This document shows, piece after piece, positions 35,591 through 46,475 of a stretch of DNA of 64,000 nucleotides (the first letter of the stretch is position 1; every line of letters begins with the position of its first letter). The notes under the pieces are model-generated. The model was not told where the DNA came from and made no database searches. It saw only the letters and a list, made by a program, of their open reading frames with translations. This stretch comes from Crotalaria pallida (Eukaryota; Streptophyta; Magnoliopsida; Fabales; Fabaceae): NCBI GenBank assembly GCA_037953625.1, contig CM075650.1, forward strand, positions 118,217,706 through 118,281,705. The letters run 5' to 3'. The position numbers and the translations under genes are program-made.

Positions 35591-36528
35591 TCAGATTTTG
35601 ATTTTGTGGAATTCCAGCATGATTTGGTCAGCATCATTAACGTAAAGCTTAATTTGGAACTCATCATCATCAGCGAATCCATTTTCAACAGCAAATCTGT
35701 TCCATCCATTTGTTAAAAAACAAGTGGATTTTGTTGGGTGAGTAGACATAGTTACAAGTGTGCAATTCTGCTTGTAGATTAAAATGGCTTCATGATCCAT
35801 CTTTGCGCTGAGGTACTCTTGAACATGAGATCGTGCCAATTGTTGTAATGGAATGGAAGTAGTGAGATGAATTATGAATCATTGAAAACACTTAGCAATT
35901 GAGTTGGTTTAAATATGTTGTGAGATAAAAATTACCATGGAATCCGCCTGTATCATGTAATCCTTGATGGTAAGGTTGAAGGTTGGTGCATCCTAGTCGT
36001 CTGCAATCGATTGTCAATGTTGTAACATTACATTAAAGCAAATGTATCTAAAGAAAGGGTAGACATTGTCACCTTGCAATGGGGGATACAGAATTTCGCA
36101 GCAACAATGAAATTCCAACGCTTTCACTTGGAAGATGCAAGTGTCGGTGAATGTGAAGCACAACCAGCCTTCATTCTGCAGTGAAAGTTCCGAAACAAAT
36201 TTCTTCCAACCGGTGTGTAGCCAAGCATCACCGTAGTAGCAGTTGAGTTCGATCTCCCAGATTCGTTTGGTCGGAACCTCCACCACAATAGGGTTTGGGA
36301 TAGAAGTCCAAAAGCGATGCGCAAAGAGAGGAGGTAGCTTCTATTTAACAAGACAACAACAAAGTCAACTAATCAAAAGCGATCTCCATACAATAAGAGA
36401 GAACAATAAATATGTGTACAGTATTTGAAGGTGCATACTTCAGTTCCAACCTCATAGTTGTGTTGGCACAAGTGGATGATGAAACTTCTATCATCTTTAG
36501 GGAGCAAATTGGATATCGGTGTGGGCAT
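35591..36528 (-). CDS. REM-like B3-domain protein, two B3 domains, last intron questionable
   Basis: Exon 1 (36528-36439) encodes MPTPISNLLPKDDRSFIIHL. Exon 2 (36340-36073) continues with KLPPLFAHRFW, IWEIEL, WLHTGWKKFV, GWLCFTFTD and FQVKALEF: a complete plant B3 DNA-binding fold of REM type. A short exon (about 35990-35937) gives GCTNLQPYHQG. The last exon encodes the second B3 half (LARSHVQEYL, TNGWNRFAVENGF, FQIKLYVND, IMLEFHKIKI, stop at 35591-35593). No AG acceptor lies at the place that would keep the last exon in frame, and the exon 3 acceptor TTGCAG would create a stop unless the AG six bases later is used. It may be a recent pseudogene. B3 REM proteins are nuclear transcription factors, often clustered and fast-evolving. 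Confidence 0.65.
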
Positions 36529-36549
36529 TGAGATAGATTGCGAACATGT

Positions 36550-36880
36550 ATTCTAGAGTTGAATGATGAATAACCAGAGTATGGATTTGCCAGGTTGAGA
36601 ACTTATGATGCTTTTAGAACTTGTTTGTACGATGATGGAGAAAGAAAGAGGTAGAGGTTTTGGTGTGTTGGGGAATCGGTAGTGCGACGGTAGGGCAAAT
36701 GTGGAGGGGAGGAAGGGTTTTTCTTTGTGTATAGTAAAAGTGGGTCAGTTTCAGTAGTGGGCTTTGATTGTGGTTAAAGGAAACTGAGTAGCCAAAAGGC
36801 CCAATGTGATTGAATTAATCTTTTAAAAATCTTGATTTAATAATGTAAAGTATTAAATTAAGTGTACCGAAAAAAAAACC
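36550..36880. promoter_or_regulatory. Upstream region of the B3 gene (minus)
   Basis: These 330 bp precede the B3 start codon on the minus strand. They are non-coding, with TTTTAAAAGATT-type AT-rich sequence and no clear TATA box. Confidence 0.3.
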
Positions 36881-37891
36881 CACTAAGCCCCACTATCGTG
36901 AGTCCTTCCCTTCCCCCATCCTTCCATTCTAGGTTGCACCATCTCCACTGCCACGTTGAAGGTCAGCACCACCATTGTTCTCACTTCATCGTTTTCTGAG
37001 GTATGTTTTTTTCGTTTTCGTCTTAGTTTTCTCAGTTGTTTTCGTTTCTCGAATTTTGTTCTGTGTGATTTGTTTTTTGTCATGCAATCTCCTCTTCGTT
37101 CTTATTTTGTGTTTTTCGTTTTCCCTTGTTGTTGAAGCTTTTTATTGTTCCTGTTTGCTCCTGCTTCTTCTTTGTTTTTTCTTTGCTTTTTTTGTTAGTT
37201 CTTGTTCGTTTTTTCTTCTGGTTTTTGTTCGATCGTGTTTGATTGTACGTGAATGTTCATTAATTTTTTCTTGTACTTGATTTTAGGGATTTTGATTTTA
37301 GGAATGGAATCCGTTTTGCTAATTATCTGTATAACATAATAATGCATTCCCATCCATGCATTCATCTTCCCTAAGCTTCCTCCTCGACATTAAAAAAAAA
37401 CAATTTCGTTTGGGTTAACGGTTAATCCACCACCGTACAGCATCAACCCACCTCCATATATGTTGCTCCTGCTTCTCTCTGCAATGGCTTACTGCGTTTT
37501 GTTTGCCCTCTTATGTGATGGAGCTTGGTGGGTTCGTTTCATAGTGAGTGGGTGGGTTAGGGATTTTAAACAATAAGGGTATAAGTGTAATTGTAATTTT
37601 TGGTTACTTTTAATCTGGACCATTGCCTTATTTTATTAATAAATCCAAGGGCAACAGTTTGCTCAACTTCACTTGCATCATCATAACAAAAACTCAACTT
37701 GCACCATTATAGAGGTTGCCTTGTTTTATATCTACCCCTTCTTCAATCCTCATACTTGTTCCATGTAGATTTGAATTTTGTTTGTTGGAATTTGTCACAT
37801 GCACTCGAAGAACAACATCTTCTTTTAAACTTAAATTCACATTATTAGTTGTTAATAGGTTGTCTGTTGTTTTTGTAATATTTCAGCTTTA
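36881..37891 (+). other. Probable leader exon and 5' UTR intron of the FAR1-OTU gene
   Basis: An exon-like CT-rich stretch ends TTTCTGAG followed by GTATGTTTTTTTCG (donor near 37001). A TTCAG acceptor at 37882-37886 lies just 5 bases before the ATG. The T-rich sequence between is intron-like, and the long ORF in it is an artefact of T-richness. Confidence 0.5.
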
Positions 37892-39021
37892 ATGGAGCGC
37901 ATGGACGAGGAGATTGATGATGTGCACAACATGGATAGCCTTCAAGTAGAACCGTTTGGATTTCCGGACTATGGGAATGCCTTTTGCCGTGATCATACAT
38001 TTGCATCCCGTGAAGAGATTGTGACATTTGTTAAAAGGGTTGGTCTTGAGCAAAGTTTCGTTTTGAAGATTAGTAGGTCTAACTCAGGGAGAAGACATAG
38101 GGTACAGTTTGGATGTGAAAGGGGTGGTGTTTTGAAGCTTGATAAGATATCAAATGGGATAAATAGAACCAGATCAAAGAAATTTGGATGTCCATTCAGT
38201 ATTTATGCTACGGCAAGTGCAAAGGAGGCCCAAAATTGGACACTAGTGGTGAAGTGTGGAAAACACAACCATCTCCCGTACGATTCCCGTGTGGAACCTA
38301 TAGAGGCTGCGGCTTTTAAGTACCATTGTATTGGACTACCCCTCGTATCGGAAGAGATTACCAAGCTTGACAACGAGGCCGAGTTGGATGATTCGTTGCG
38401 TGAAGAATTACGGGAAGATTCCCAACCATGCCTAGCTTCGCAAACTTCGAAGAAGAAACAAACGTCAAGAAGGAGATCATCGAATCAAGGTCAAACATGT
38501 TCAAATCCACAACTGCGATCTCGGATACGCACTCGGAGTAATACTGGGTTTGTCCCTCATCATGATTTGGAGCCTTACATTGAGGAGGTGCATGACGTTG
38601 TCGGCGATGGCAATTGTGGCTTCCGTGCCATTTCAATTCATCGCCATGGAAGGGAGGATGACCATCATTTAATTCGTTTAGATTTGATAAACGAATTGAA
38701 AGACCATCAGCAGTTATACGTTTCCCTTTTGGGGGGAATCCATGAGTATGATGCTATGATGAGTAAGCTTGATGTATCCATAGGCTCTGTAGGAAAGGAT
38801 AAGTGGTTAGGGTTTCCGAATATGGGATGCATTATTGCCTCGAAGTACAATGTTGTAGTGGTTTATACTCCAAGTTTAACTACTGGCGCATGCATCACGT
38901 TTCTTCCGCACAATAGAGCGCCTCCTGCGAATGTTTGTGTATGGGCAATTGGACACAATGTCAGATATCATCATTTCGTTCAGGTAGTTTATATTAAACA
39001 ATATTAGAACAATTGATGTGG

Positions 39022-39060
<39 letters not shown>

Positions 39061-39272
39061 ATTGCTTCATGTTCCTAATTATTGCAATTGCTCATGGAAC
39101 ACATGTCAAGCTACGAAAGGGATCGCCTTTACCTCCAGTATATCAACTTTGGCGTACACATTTTACCCAGGGAGCAGGAGCTTGGGAGGCAGTCATATCC
39201 GATAGGATAACACTGTACACCCCTCTATTACCAGAGGCACGACGAGAAGGAGAAACAATAGTTATTAGTTGA
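37892..39272 (+). CDS. FAR1 DNA-binding domain-OTU cysteine protease fusion protein, two exons
   Basis: Exons 37892-38983 and 39111-39272 give 417 residues. The N-terminal part (about 30-140) is a FAR1-type zinc domain derived from MULE transposases: FASREEIVTFVKRVG, FGCERGG, KKFGCPFSIYAT and the final CGKHNH. A basic Ser-rich linker follows (KKKQTSRRRSSNQ). Residues 230-417 form an OTU-like cysteine protease: DGNCGFRA with catalytic Cys242, WLGFPNMGCIIASKYNVVVV, FLP, and HHFVQ with His361. The intron lies directly after HFVQ; splicing joins LRKGSPLPPVYQLW, the usual OTU tail. The transposase catalytic region between the FAR1 and OTU parts is absent. The protein could deubiquitinate or bind DNA, or be a non-functional derivative. 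Without the splice the frame ends 8 codons later. Confidence 0.85.
39027..39054. repeat. (TA)n microsatellite in FAR1-OTU intron
   Basis: About 13 TA dinucleotides inside the 127-bp intron. Confidence 0.9.
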
Positions 39273-40060
39273 ATATTTTTTATGGGCATATTTTGTTGCT
39301 TTTGAATGTTTATAACCTCTTTAAATCAGAAAGGTTGGATGTTTAGAGTTCATCAACAAGTTTTATTTGCAATATAAATTTTGATTGTGCTACCAGTAAT
39401 TATAACCAGATGAGAACATGTGGCTACAAACAAAATTTTCAATGGCTATGATTTAAATTAAATTTTAAATTGAAAAAGAAAAATTAAAAATTAAAGCAGC
39501 AGTATCTGATTCTGATGTCCTCTTTCCAGCAACTCCCTTCCAACGGCAAAACAGTCCACCCCTTTCACCGCTGTGTAGTCCACCACTCCTTCAAAACCCA
39601 CCCCTTTCATTGAGATTTTCATAGAAATGAAATGGGTGCAATCTCATCAATCAAAAACAAGTTTATTAATGCAATCCTCATAAATTAAAAACAAACATGA
39701 TGTAGGAAAATAAATTTGACATTCTTCCTCGGATTTTCTTCAGTCCAAACAGAAAAAAATAATCAACAAAAACAATTTATTCATTCATTTACAATTACCA
39801 GTCCAGAAGAGAGACAAAAAATAAATTCAATTTTACATATTTGAAAATTAAAAAGAGAAAAAGGAAAAGGGATAGTGGTCATGAGGGAGGGAGGGAGAGT
39901 GGTCGTCCAGAACAGTGGCCATGAAGGAGGAACGCACACAAAGGTTTAGAGATAACTATGAGGCAATGAGTGGCCACGGAGGAGAAGAAGAGGAGAGGAA
40001 CTCGTGACCACCGTGAGGGAGTGAGTGAATCGCGAGAGTGGAGAACTAGTTTTACATAAT
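39273..40060. other. Intergenic space between two convergent genes
   Basis: This holds the 3' ends of the FAR1-OTU (plus) and GRF (minus) genes. A purine-rich stretch at 39880-40020 (GGAGGGAGGGAGAGTGG) is low complexity. No ORF is supported. Confidence 0.45.
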
Positions 40061-40068
40061 TTGGCACA

Positions 40069-40658
40069 TCACAGACAAAATAGTACATCTAGATACCCAG
40101 CAAGTGCCAAATGGAATCTACAAATACATTTCCCTTGGGCCGGACTACCCGAAATTGACAAAAGGCAAAGGCCAAACATAATTGCCCATGACGCAACACA
40201 ACCAACAATGAGGAATCTCACCTTCATTCTTTCATTAGCCAATTTTTTCTGCACTTTATTCACTTTTTTCTTTGAAACTTGACACCCCTGGCAGACATAT
40301 GGGACATTTGGCATAGGGGTTTTGATCTCCTCATCCTCCCCCTCCTCCTCTGATGCCTCGTCCTCCCACCTAAAGTAGACACATTTTTGTCCATCGGTCT
40401 GCTACAGTTATCACAAAGGAAAGGAATGAATGAGAATGAGTGAGTGGGTGTTGTAACGTACAAAGGGAAATCTGGAAAAAATATACAAACAAGGGGTGTA
40501 CGTACATTCCAATTTGCACATTTCCAGAATCTTCTTTCAGGGTTTCTTTGTGTACGATATGTTAGGAGATGCGCAAAAGAACTGCAGTTGTAGCATTTCT
40601 TCCTTGAAATCATCACAGTAGGAGCAACAGGGTTGGAACTTCGAGAAGAGGATTCCAT
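40069..40658 (-). CDS. GRF-type zinc-finger, single-pass membrane protein
   Basis: Exon 1 (40658-40506) encodes a GRF zinc finger: KKCYNCSSFAHLLTYRTQRN, then PERRFWKCANWN. Exon 2 (40398-40069) supplies the closing TDGQKCVYFRWEDE, so the Cys/His set is split by the intron. An acidic stretch (ASEEEGEDEE), a CQGCQ pair, a Lys-rich coiled-coil-like segment (VSKKKVNKVQKKLANERMK) and a hydrophobic helix (VRFLIVGCVASWAIMFGLCL) follow. Both splice sites are canonical (GTACGT; TGTAGCAG). The total is 160 residues. GRF fingers bind single-stranded DNA in TOP3A/APE2/NEIL3-type proteins. The small plant GRF-plus-membrane-helix proteins form a large family of unknown role, frequently found among repeats. 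Confidence 0.8.
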
Positions 40659-40664
40659 TGTTGC

Positions 40665-41700
40665 TGCACCAAAAAATGCAAAAAGAAGATTAATTAAAAC
40701 AACATCATTATGACAGCACGGTTGAAACAAAAGCAAAAAACAAAATCCACAAACTTGACACCAGAAACCAGAAAAATTACACAACTTAGTTGAAACTTGT
40801 CCCTAATTCATAATACCCGAATATCATTGTCATAAATTTTAATGACACAGTCATAGTAGCATCCTAACACAATGGTGCTTACAAGGGTGATCAACTTAGA
40901 ATGGTGTTTTTTTGGGAAAGAAATCAAAACACAATTACCTCAATTATCGGTGACTGTCACAAGTCTATTATTAAACAAGTTAGACAAGTATCCCTTAAGA
41001 CCCTAATATGAGGCACATAGTGAGGATTAATAAAAGTAACCTACCATCAAACTATGAAAGCATTAGGCATTGTTTATACAAGTGTTTTTCATATGTTCCT
41101 AAATTTAAAAGTACATTTGCAGGGGACTCTAAAAGGCTTATTTAAATTGTAAACCCATTTTTATTGGGACATCAACACTCATTTTAAAATCTCACTTTCC
41201 TAACCCATTTTCAAAGTCGGTTGACTCACAGAGATGTAATTTTTAATTTTTAGTAAAAAAGTACTTGGGTAAGGGGACCATGACAACCACAGCTTGGTTG
41301 CAAGCAAGAAGTCAGCCTTTGCTTTCACATCAGTACAAATAAATGGATTTGTGTTGTACAATAGAGAGAACTAGGCATCTGAGAACAAAGATATGACATG
41401 TACAAGAAGAAACAACTGGTCGTACCTTGTTGGTTCACCGAAGGATGAAGACCGAACGGCGGGGGAGAACGCATGGCGGAGAAGAACGAACTGCGGTGCA
41501 AAAGGAAGGGTTCTGACGAGTGAACAGAGAAGATGAACAACGGTGGAAGAGTGTCGATGCCAGAAAGGGAAGAATCGTCGTGAAGTGGTCGCACGGAAGA
41601 GGAACCGTATGGTTTGAAGCCCAACCCTAACCCTAGCACAGGAGAAACTTTGAAACCCTAACCCCAACACAATAGATAGTTGATAATAACGAACAACCAA
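40665..41700 (-). other. Probable leader exon and 5' UTR intron of the GRF gene
   Basis: A CT-rich exon-like stretch at about 41425-41690 (minus) ends CAACAAG followed by GTACGACC. An acceptor GGTGCAG lies 5 bases before the GRF start codon. The intron (about 760 bp) is AT-rich. The open frames in the leader look incidental, but a short upstream coding exon cannot be excluded. Confidence 0.45.
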
Positions 41701-42030
41701 GCGTCATCCAAACCTCCAACAAAAGTCACAGATCGAAGAAGTATGAGCCGTGAGATTCGTGCCAATCGACGGTCGAGATGGGCTCAGCTTTGTTTCAAGC
41801 GGATCACGGACTATGACCGTTGGATAAATCATTATCAACGACTAGGATTGATTTGTTATGACATCCTTTTTTAAGAGAAAATTATTTAATTTTTTATATG
41901 TTTACTAAAATGATTTAATTATGAACTATTATGTATTTATGCCCAATAAAATTTTATTACAATTTCACTTATACATATTACAGCTTTTCATCATTACTAT
42001 GTATATTATAATAAATTTATTGAATATTAC
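41701..42030. other. Spacer between the GRF gene leader and the Helitron-like hairpin
   Basis: The first half (41700-41850) is moderately GC-rich with phrases such as AATCGACGGTCGAGATGGG that may belong to the GRF gene promoter. The second half is AT-rich. No gene is seen. Confidence 0.35.
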
Positions 42031-42032
42031 TA

Positions 42033-42059
42033 GCACATGTGCCCGTGTGATGCACGGGC
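42033..42059. other. Helitron-like terminal hairpin
   Basis: TACTAGCACATGTGCCCGTG and the following TGATGCACGGGC form a palindrome GCACATGTGC plus a hairpin with GCCCGTG/CACGGGC arms. It resembles the subterminal hairpin near the 5' ends of plant Helitrons. No matching CTRR 3' end was identified, so this is tentative. Confidence 0.35.
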
Positions 42060-42084
42060 CCGTGTTTATTTGGGTTTTGTTAGA

Positions 42085-43210
42085 TCAAGCTAGACAAGTG
42101 AACCTTACACTTAGATCAAGTTAGACAAGTGTACCCCACACTTTGATGAAGTGAACCCCACACTTGGATCAAGTTAGACAAGTGAACCCCACACTTTGAT
42201 GAAGTGAACCCCACACTTGGATCAAGTTAGACAAGTGAACCCTACACTCTATTGAAGTGAACCTCACACTTAGATCAAGTTAGACAAGTGAACCCCACAC
42301 TCTATTGAAGTGAACCCCACACTAAGATCAAGTTAGACAAGTGAACCCCACACTTAGATCAAGGTAGACAAGTGAACCCCACACTTTGATGAAGTGAACC
42401 CCGCACTTAGATCAAGTTAGACAAGTGAACCCCACACTTTTATGAAGTGAACCCCACACTTAGATCAAGTTAGACAAGTGAACCCCACACTCTATTGAAG
42501 TGAACCCCACACTTAGATCAAGTTAGACAAGTGAACCCCACACTTTGATGAAGTTGGACAAGTGAACCCCACACTTTGATGAAGTGAACCCCACACTTAG
42601 ATCAAGTTAGACAAGTGAACCCCACACTTAGATCAAGTTAGACAAGTGAACCCCACACTTTGATGAGGTGAACCCCACACTTAGATCAAGTTAGACAAGT
42701 GAACCCCACACTTAGATGAAGTGAACCCCACACTTCGATCAAGTTAGACAAGTGAACCCCACACTTTGATGAAGTGAACCCCACACTTGGATCAAGTTAG
42801 ACAAGTGAACCCCACACTCTATTGAAGTGAACCCCACACTTAGATCAAGTTAGACAAGTGAACCCCACACTTAGATCAAGCTAGACAAGTGAACCCCACA
42901 CTTAGATCAAGTTAGACAAGTGTACCCCACACTTTGATGAAGTGAACCCCACACTTAGATCAAGCTAGACAAGTGAACCCCACACTTAGATCAAGTTAGA
43001 CAAGTGTACCCCACACTTTGATGAAGTGAACCTCACACTTAGATCAAGCTAGACAAGCGAACCTCATACTTTGATGAAGTGAACCCCACACTTGGATCAA
43101 GTAAGACAAGTGAACCCCACACTTTGATGAAGTGAACCCCATTGTTCAGAAACTCCAACCTCAATGTTGGGTCGTGTAAACCCCACACTTTTTGGTCAAG
43201 TGAACCCCAC
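42085..43210. repeat. Large compound minisatellite, 53-bp higher-order unit
   Basis: More than 1.1 kb consists of two interleaved short units that both begin GTGAACCCCACACTT. One continues AGATCAAGTTAGACAA (31 bp), the other TGATGAA (22 bp, with a variant CTATTGAA). They alternate mostly as 31+22 to make a 53-bp unit, with local runs of the 31-bp unit alone. Variants (TTAGATCAAGC, GTGTACCCC) recur in neighbouring units, showing segmental duplication within the array. No ORF spans it. Confidence 0.95.
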
Positions 43211-43985
43211 ACCAGTTATACAATTTAAAAAATATTAAGAATATTTAATGTACTTAAATACAATTTTATACAAAAATTTTATAATTAAAATATTTAAATT
43301 ATATAAATATCACTATACGTAGTCAAAAAATATTTAAAATTAATGCAAAATTAAAATTACTATTATTAATATAAATTTAATTATATAAATATATGTTCTA
43401 TAATAGTAAAAATAGTAAGAATAGTGGAAAAATTTAATTGCAAATTAAAAAATAAAATTTAATTATATAAAATATATATTTTATAAGAAGAGTACTACAT
43501 AATATAAAATTAAACCAGAAAAAGTATCAGTGTTTTCACCGGGGAGGGAAAACGTTTTCTGACTCCTCCATTGCTATGTATTTAAATTTCAAAGGCAAAA
43601 GGAGTGAATTAATGTGTTTGTCTTGTAGCATTTGGTGTCTTCCCAATGCATTTAACGCGTGGCCATAAAGCATCCTGACGCTTCTGGTCCTCTGCACACA
43701 GTGAAGGTGACCTCTTTAACTTTTCCTATAGTTCCCATGTGAGTGAAGCAAATTACGAGATCAAGTCAAAGAGATACATTGGAGAAACGAATGAACTTTA
43801 TACTCATTCAATTAATTCGTAGAGTACCAACCCCATCCCATTTCAATTCGTATGGATTTGCTTCTCAACTACCTTGGAAGGTATTCATCAATGTCTACCA
43901 AACGAAATAAAGAGTCTATGGGTCTGGTGCTTTTATATATTTGTAATTTTCTTCTTGTTATTGGTCACAGAAGGTGAAGAAGTGG
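43211..43985. other. AT-rich spacer upstream of the viroplasmin-domain fragment
   Basis: 43220-43500 is extremely AT-rich. 43540-43985 is more complex and could hold promoter/leader sequence, but no ORF is supported. Confidence 0.4.
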
Positions 43986-43989
43986 TAGA

Positions 43990-44602
43990 ATGGGACGATT
44001 TTATATAGGATTAAATCCAGGCGTGTATAAGACATGGGAAGAGTGTGCAAGGAAGATCCATGAAGTCAGTGGCAATATACATAAATCATTCTGTTTTGAG
44101 CATGAGGCAAAGGAGGAATTTATGAAATATCAAGTGAAGAAGAAAGTGGAGCAACCCAAAACTGGAGTGTAGCACACCTTCCTCATACAGGAAGGAGACA
44201 AAGAGTTTCAGTATGGATCACTCAAAGATGCTTTGAATTTAATAGGTAAGATGTATTTAATCACCTTATTAGTTTTCAATTTGTATTTTCTTTAATACAA
44301 ATATGATACCATTACATTATAACACAGTTAGGTTAACTTTACATTATAATATATTTTATTATCAAAATAACGAGCCACTGATGTGTTACGCAGATGGCCC
44401 AACGAAGGAGTTTGTTCATAGTTTGGATTATCTCATCGGTACAAGCATGGAAAGTTGGCTAAAAAATTCACATTTTTCCTTACACTTAGACCGAGCATGC
44501 AAGGAAAGTTGTGTCATGGAAAATGGAATGGAGTATTGTCGTTATTATGTATGTGTCAACACAGCTTTAATTGGGGATCAACCTTTTGGCATTTTTGGTT
44601 AG
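43990..44602 (+). pseudogene. Viroplasmin/RNase H1 N-terminal domain gene fragment
   Basis: The ORF at 43990-44172 encodes FYIGLNPGVYKTWEECARKI, then VSGNIHKSFCFEHEAKEEFM. This matches the small viroplasmin-like fold found at the N-terminus of eukaryotic RNase H1 and in caulimovirus proteins. It normally binds RNA/DNA hybrids. The frame then stops; a further readable stretch (LIQEGDKEFQYGSLKDALN at about 44180-44245) and a second ORF (FVHSLDYLIGTSMESW, 44390-44602) may be further exons, but the joins cannot be placed with confidence. No RNase H catalytic domain follows. Likely a decayed multicopy gene or a domain fragment. Confidence 0.55.
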
Positions 44603-45201
44603 ACTACCAACAAGCAGGTTTTTGACTACAATTATCATAAACTAAAAATTGAAGAAGAAATTATGGATACTCTGCAAGCCCATAATTATGTAGGAAAAAA
44701 AAAGGATTAAGGGAAGAGGTTTATGTGATTAGGGAGAGGTTCTGTAGGTTTACTCACTAGTTAATTATTTAATTATCGGGCGTGTAATTAAATGAAGTAG
44801 TATGAGGGGAACTTGTATGATAACTTAATATCTTTATCTATATTCCAATATTTTACTGCATATGTCATATTTGGGAGTTTCATATTACCAAGAGTAGGTT
44901 TTTTTTCTTTTTTTCTATTTGCGTGTAATTTTCCAATGGTTGACTCTGTTCCTACCCTGCAACTTTCTAGTATATGGTCATATGCATAAATTGGTAAAGG
45001 AAAGAGGAACGTGTTGGTAGTTTATTTCACCCAAATGGAAAAAAATTCATATATTTTTTAAATGAAGCTCATCCAAGGCTGCATATGATGATATTTTGGT
45101 ATTAGCATAGTTAAATGCCCTCTGTCTTGATTTGGTGCAACATAGTGGACAAGTCATTTTTGTGCCTGGGTAACTGATCTCTAAACCTAATTGAGATGAA
45201 A
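44603..45201. other. Spacer before the solo LTR, no gene recognised
   Basis: Non-coding, AT-rich; the LTR inserted directly at 45202. Confidence 0.4.
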
Positions 45202-46084
45202 TGTAACATCCCTCATTTCTTAAAAAGAATTTCATAAATTATTGAAACGTGTTGGAGAAGTCTGAGTATGAAAATTTTTCCTTGAATGTGGTACTCAAAT
45301 TTAAACCATGTATTGGAACTAAATTCGGTAGAAGGAGTAATTATTTGCTGAACATTTTAGAATCCTTTTGAGATAACCTTTGTAGTAAAAAATAGTTTTC
45401 GAAAATAACTTAGTTATTAGGTCATCCCAGGAAATCAACTTTAACAATACTTCCTTCGTGCCGAACGGATAAAATCAGAGTGAGCGGAATATATTAAAAT
45501 AGTTCATTGACTCATAAAATCAGGTATATAAATTCGATGTGTACCACAATTATATTAAGGTATGAAAACTAGGTTTCCTCTTGGATACATCTCTCAAAAT
45601 ATATACATTGTTTCCATTATCAAAAATAGAGACGTTCCAGAGCTGGTCACTGGTTCTTCATCCCTTCGTTCATCTGGTTGAGTCCTCAGAGTTGTAGAAA
45701 AGAGTCTCTATCCCATGATGACATAGTACTTCATGAATTTGAGGGTCATCCAATTCCTTTAATCTCTAGGTAGTCTAGGTACCTGGTCAAAACCTATTAA
45801 GGACAGGGGTAAGCTTATACATTCGCATTATCAAATAAGAATAAAGTCCTAACACCCACAAGTAAGCACCCATCATGATAGAAATGCATAACCATGAGCA
45901 CTCGCCATTTCATTTATTTCTCTTTTCAAATAGGTGGAATGATGCATGCTTCCCATCTCTCGATTCCTGAGATTCTTCAACTAATCACTCAGATGAACGT
46001 CCTTCCATAACACCATTGTATTCCCAGAATACAAATAATACATTATCAAACGTATGGCGTACTTGCTCGGAAGTGATAAAAACG

Positions 46085-46475
46085 ACACACTATCTGGTGA
46101 ACGTCACGTCGCCCAAGGACGTAAACCTATCACTTTGCAATATGCACTGGGTGTGATAAAAAACGTCACCACATCTGATGAACGTCACGTCGCCTAAGGA
46201 CGTAAACCTTATCACTTGTGATACACAACAGAGGTGATAAATAACGTCACCATGTCTGATGAACGTCACGTCGCCTAAAGATGTAAACCTTATCACTTGT
46301 GTGCACCACACCCTTCTCAACAAACAACGGGTGTGATAAAAAACGTCACCACATCTGATGAACGTCACGTCGCCTAAGGACGTAAACCTTATCACTTGTG
46401 TAACACAACAGAGGTGGTAAACAACGTCACCATGTCTGATGAACGTCACGTCGCCAAAACGTAAACCTTACCACT
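46085..46475. repeat. Tandem repeat block, units of about 60 and 118 bp
   Basis: Five copies of a unit containing GATGAACGTCACGTCGCC, each preceded by GTGATAAA and followed by CCTTATCAC, so every unit can fold on itself. Spacing alternates about 61 and 118 bp. Confidence 0.9.

Noticed and set aside
36975..37280. 101-codon Phe/Leu/Cys-rich ORF before the FAR1-OTU gene
   Set aside because: Product of a T-rich leader intron; a donor and an acceptor bracket it and it has no recognisable domain.
42085..43210. CRISPR-like regular array
   Set aside because: Units are contiguous without unique spacers, the genome is eukaryotic and no cas genes are present; it is a minisatellite.
46090..46449. 119-codon minus-strand ORF with internal protein repeats
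   Set aside because: The repeats simply translate the tandem DNA block inside the solo LTR; there is no start context, domain or conserved neighbour.
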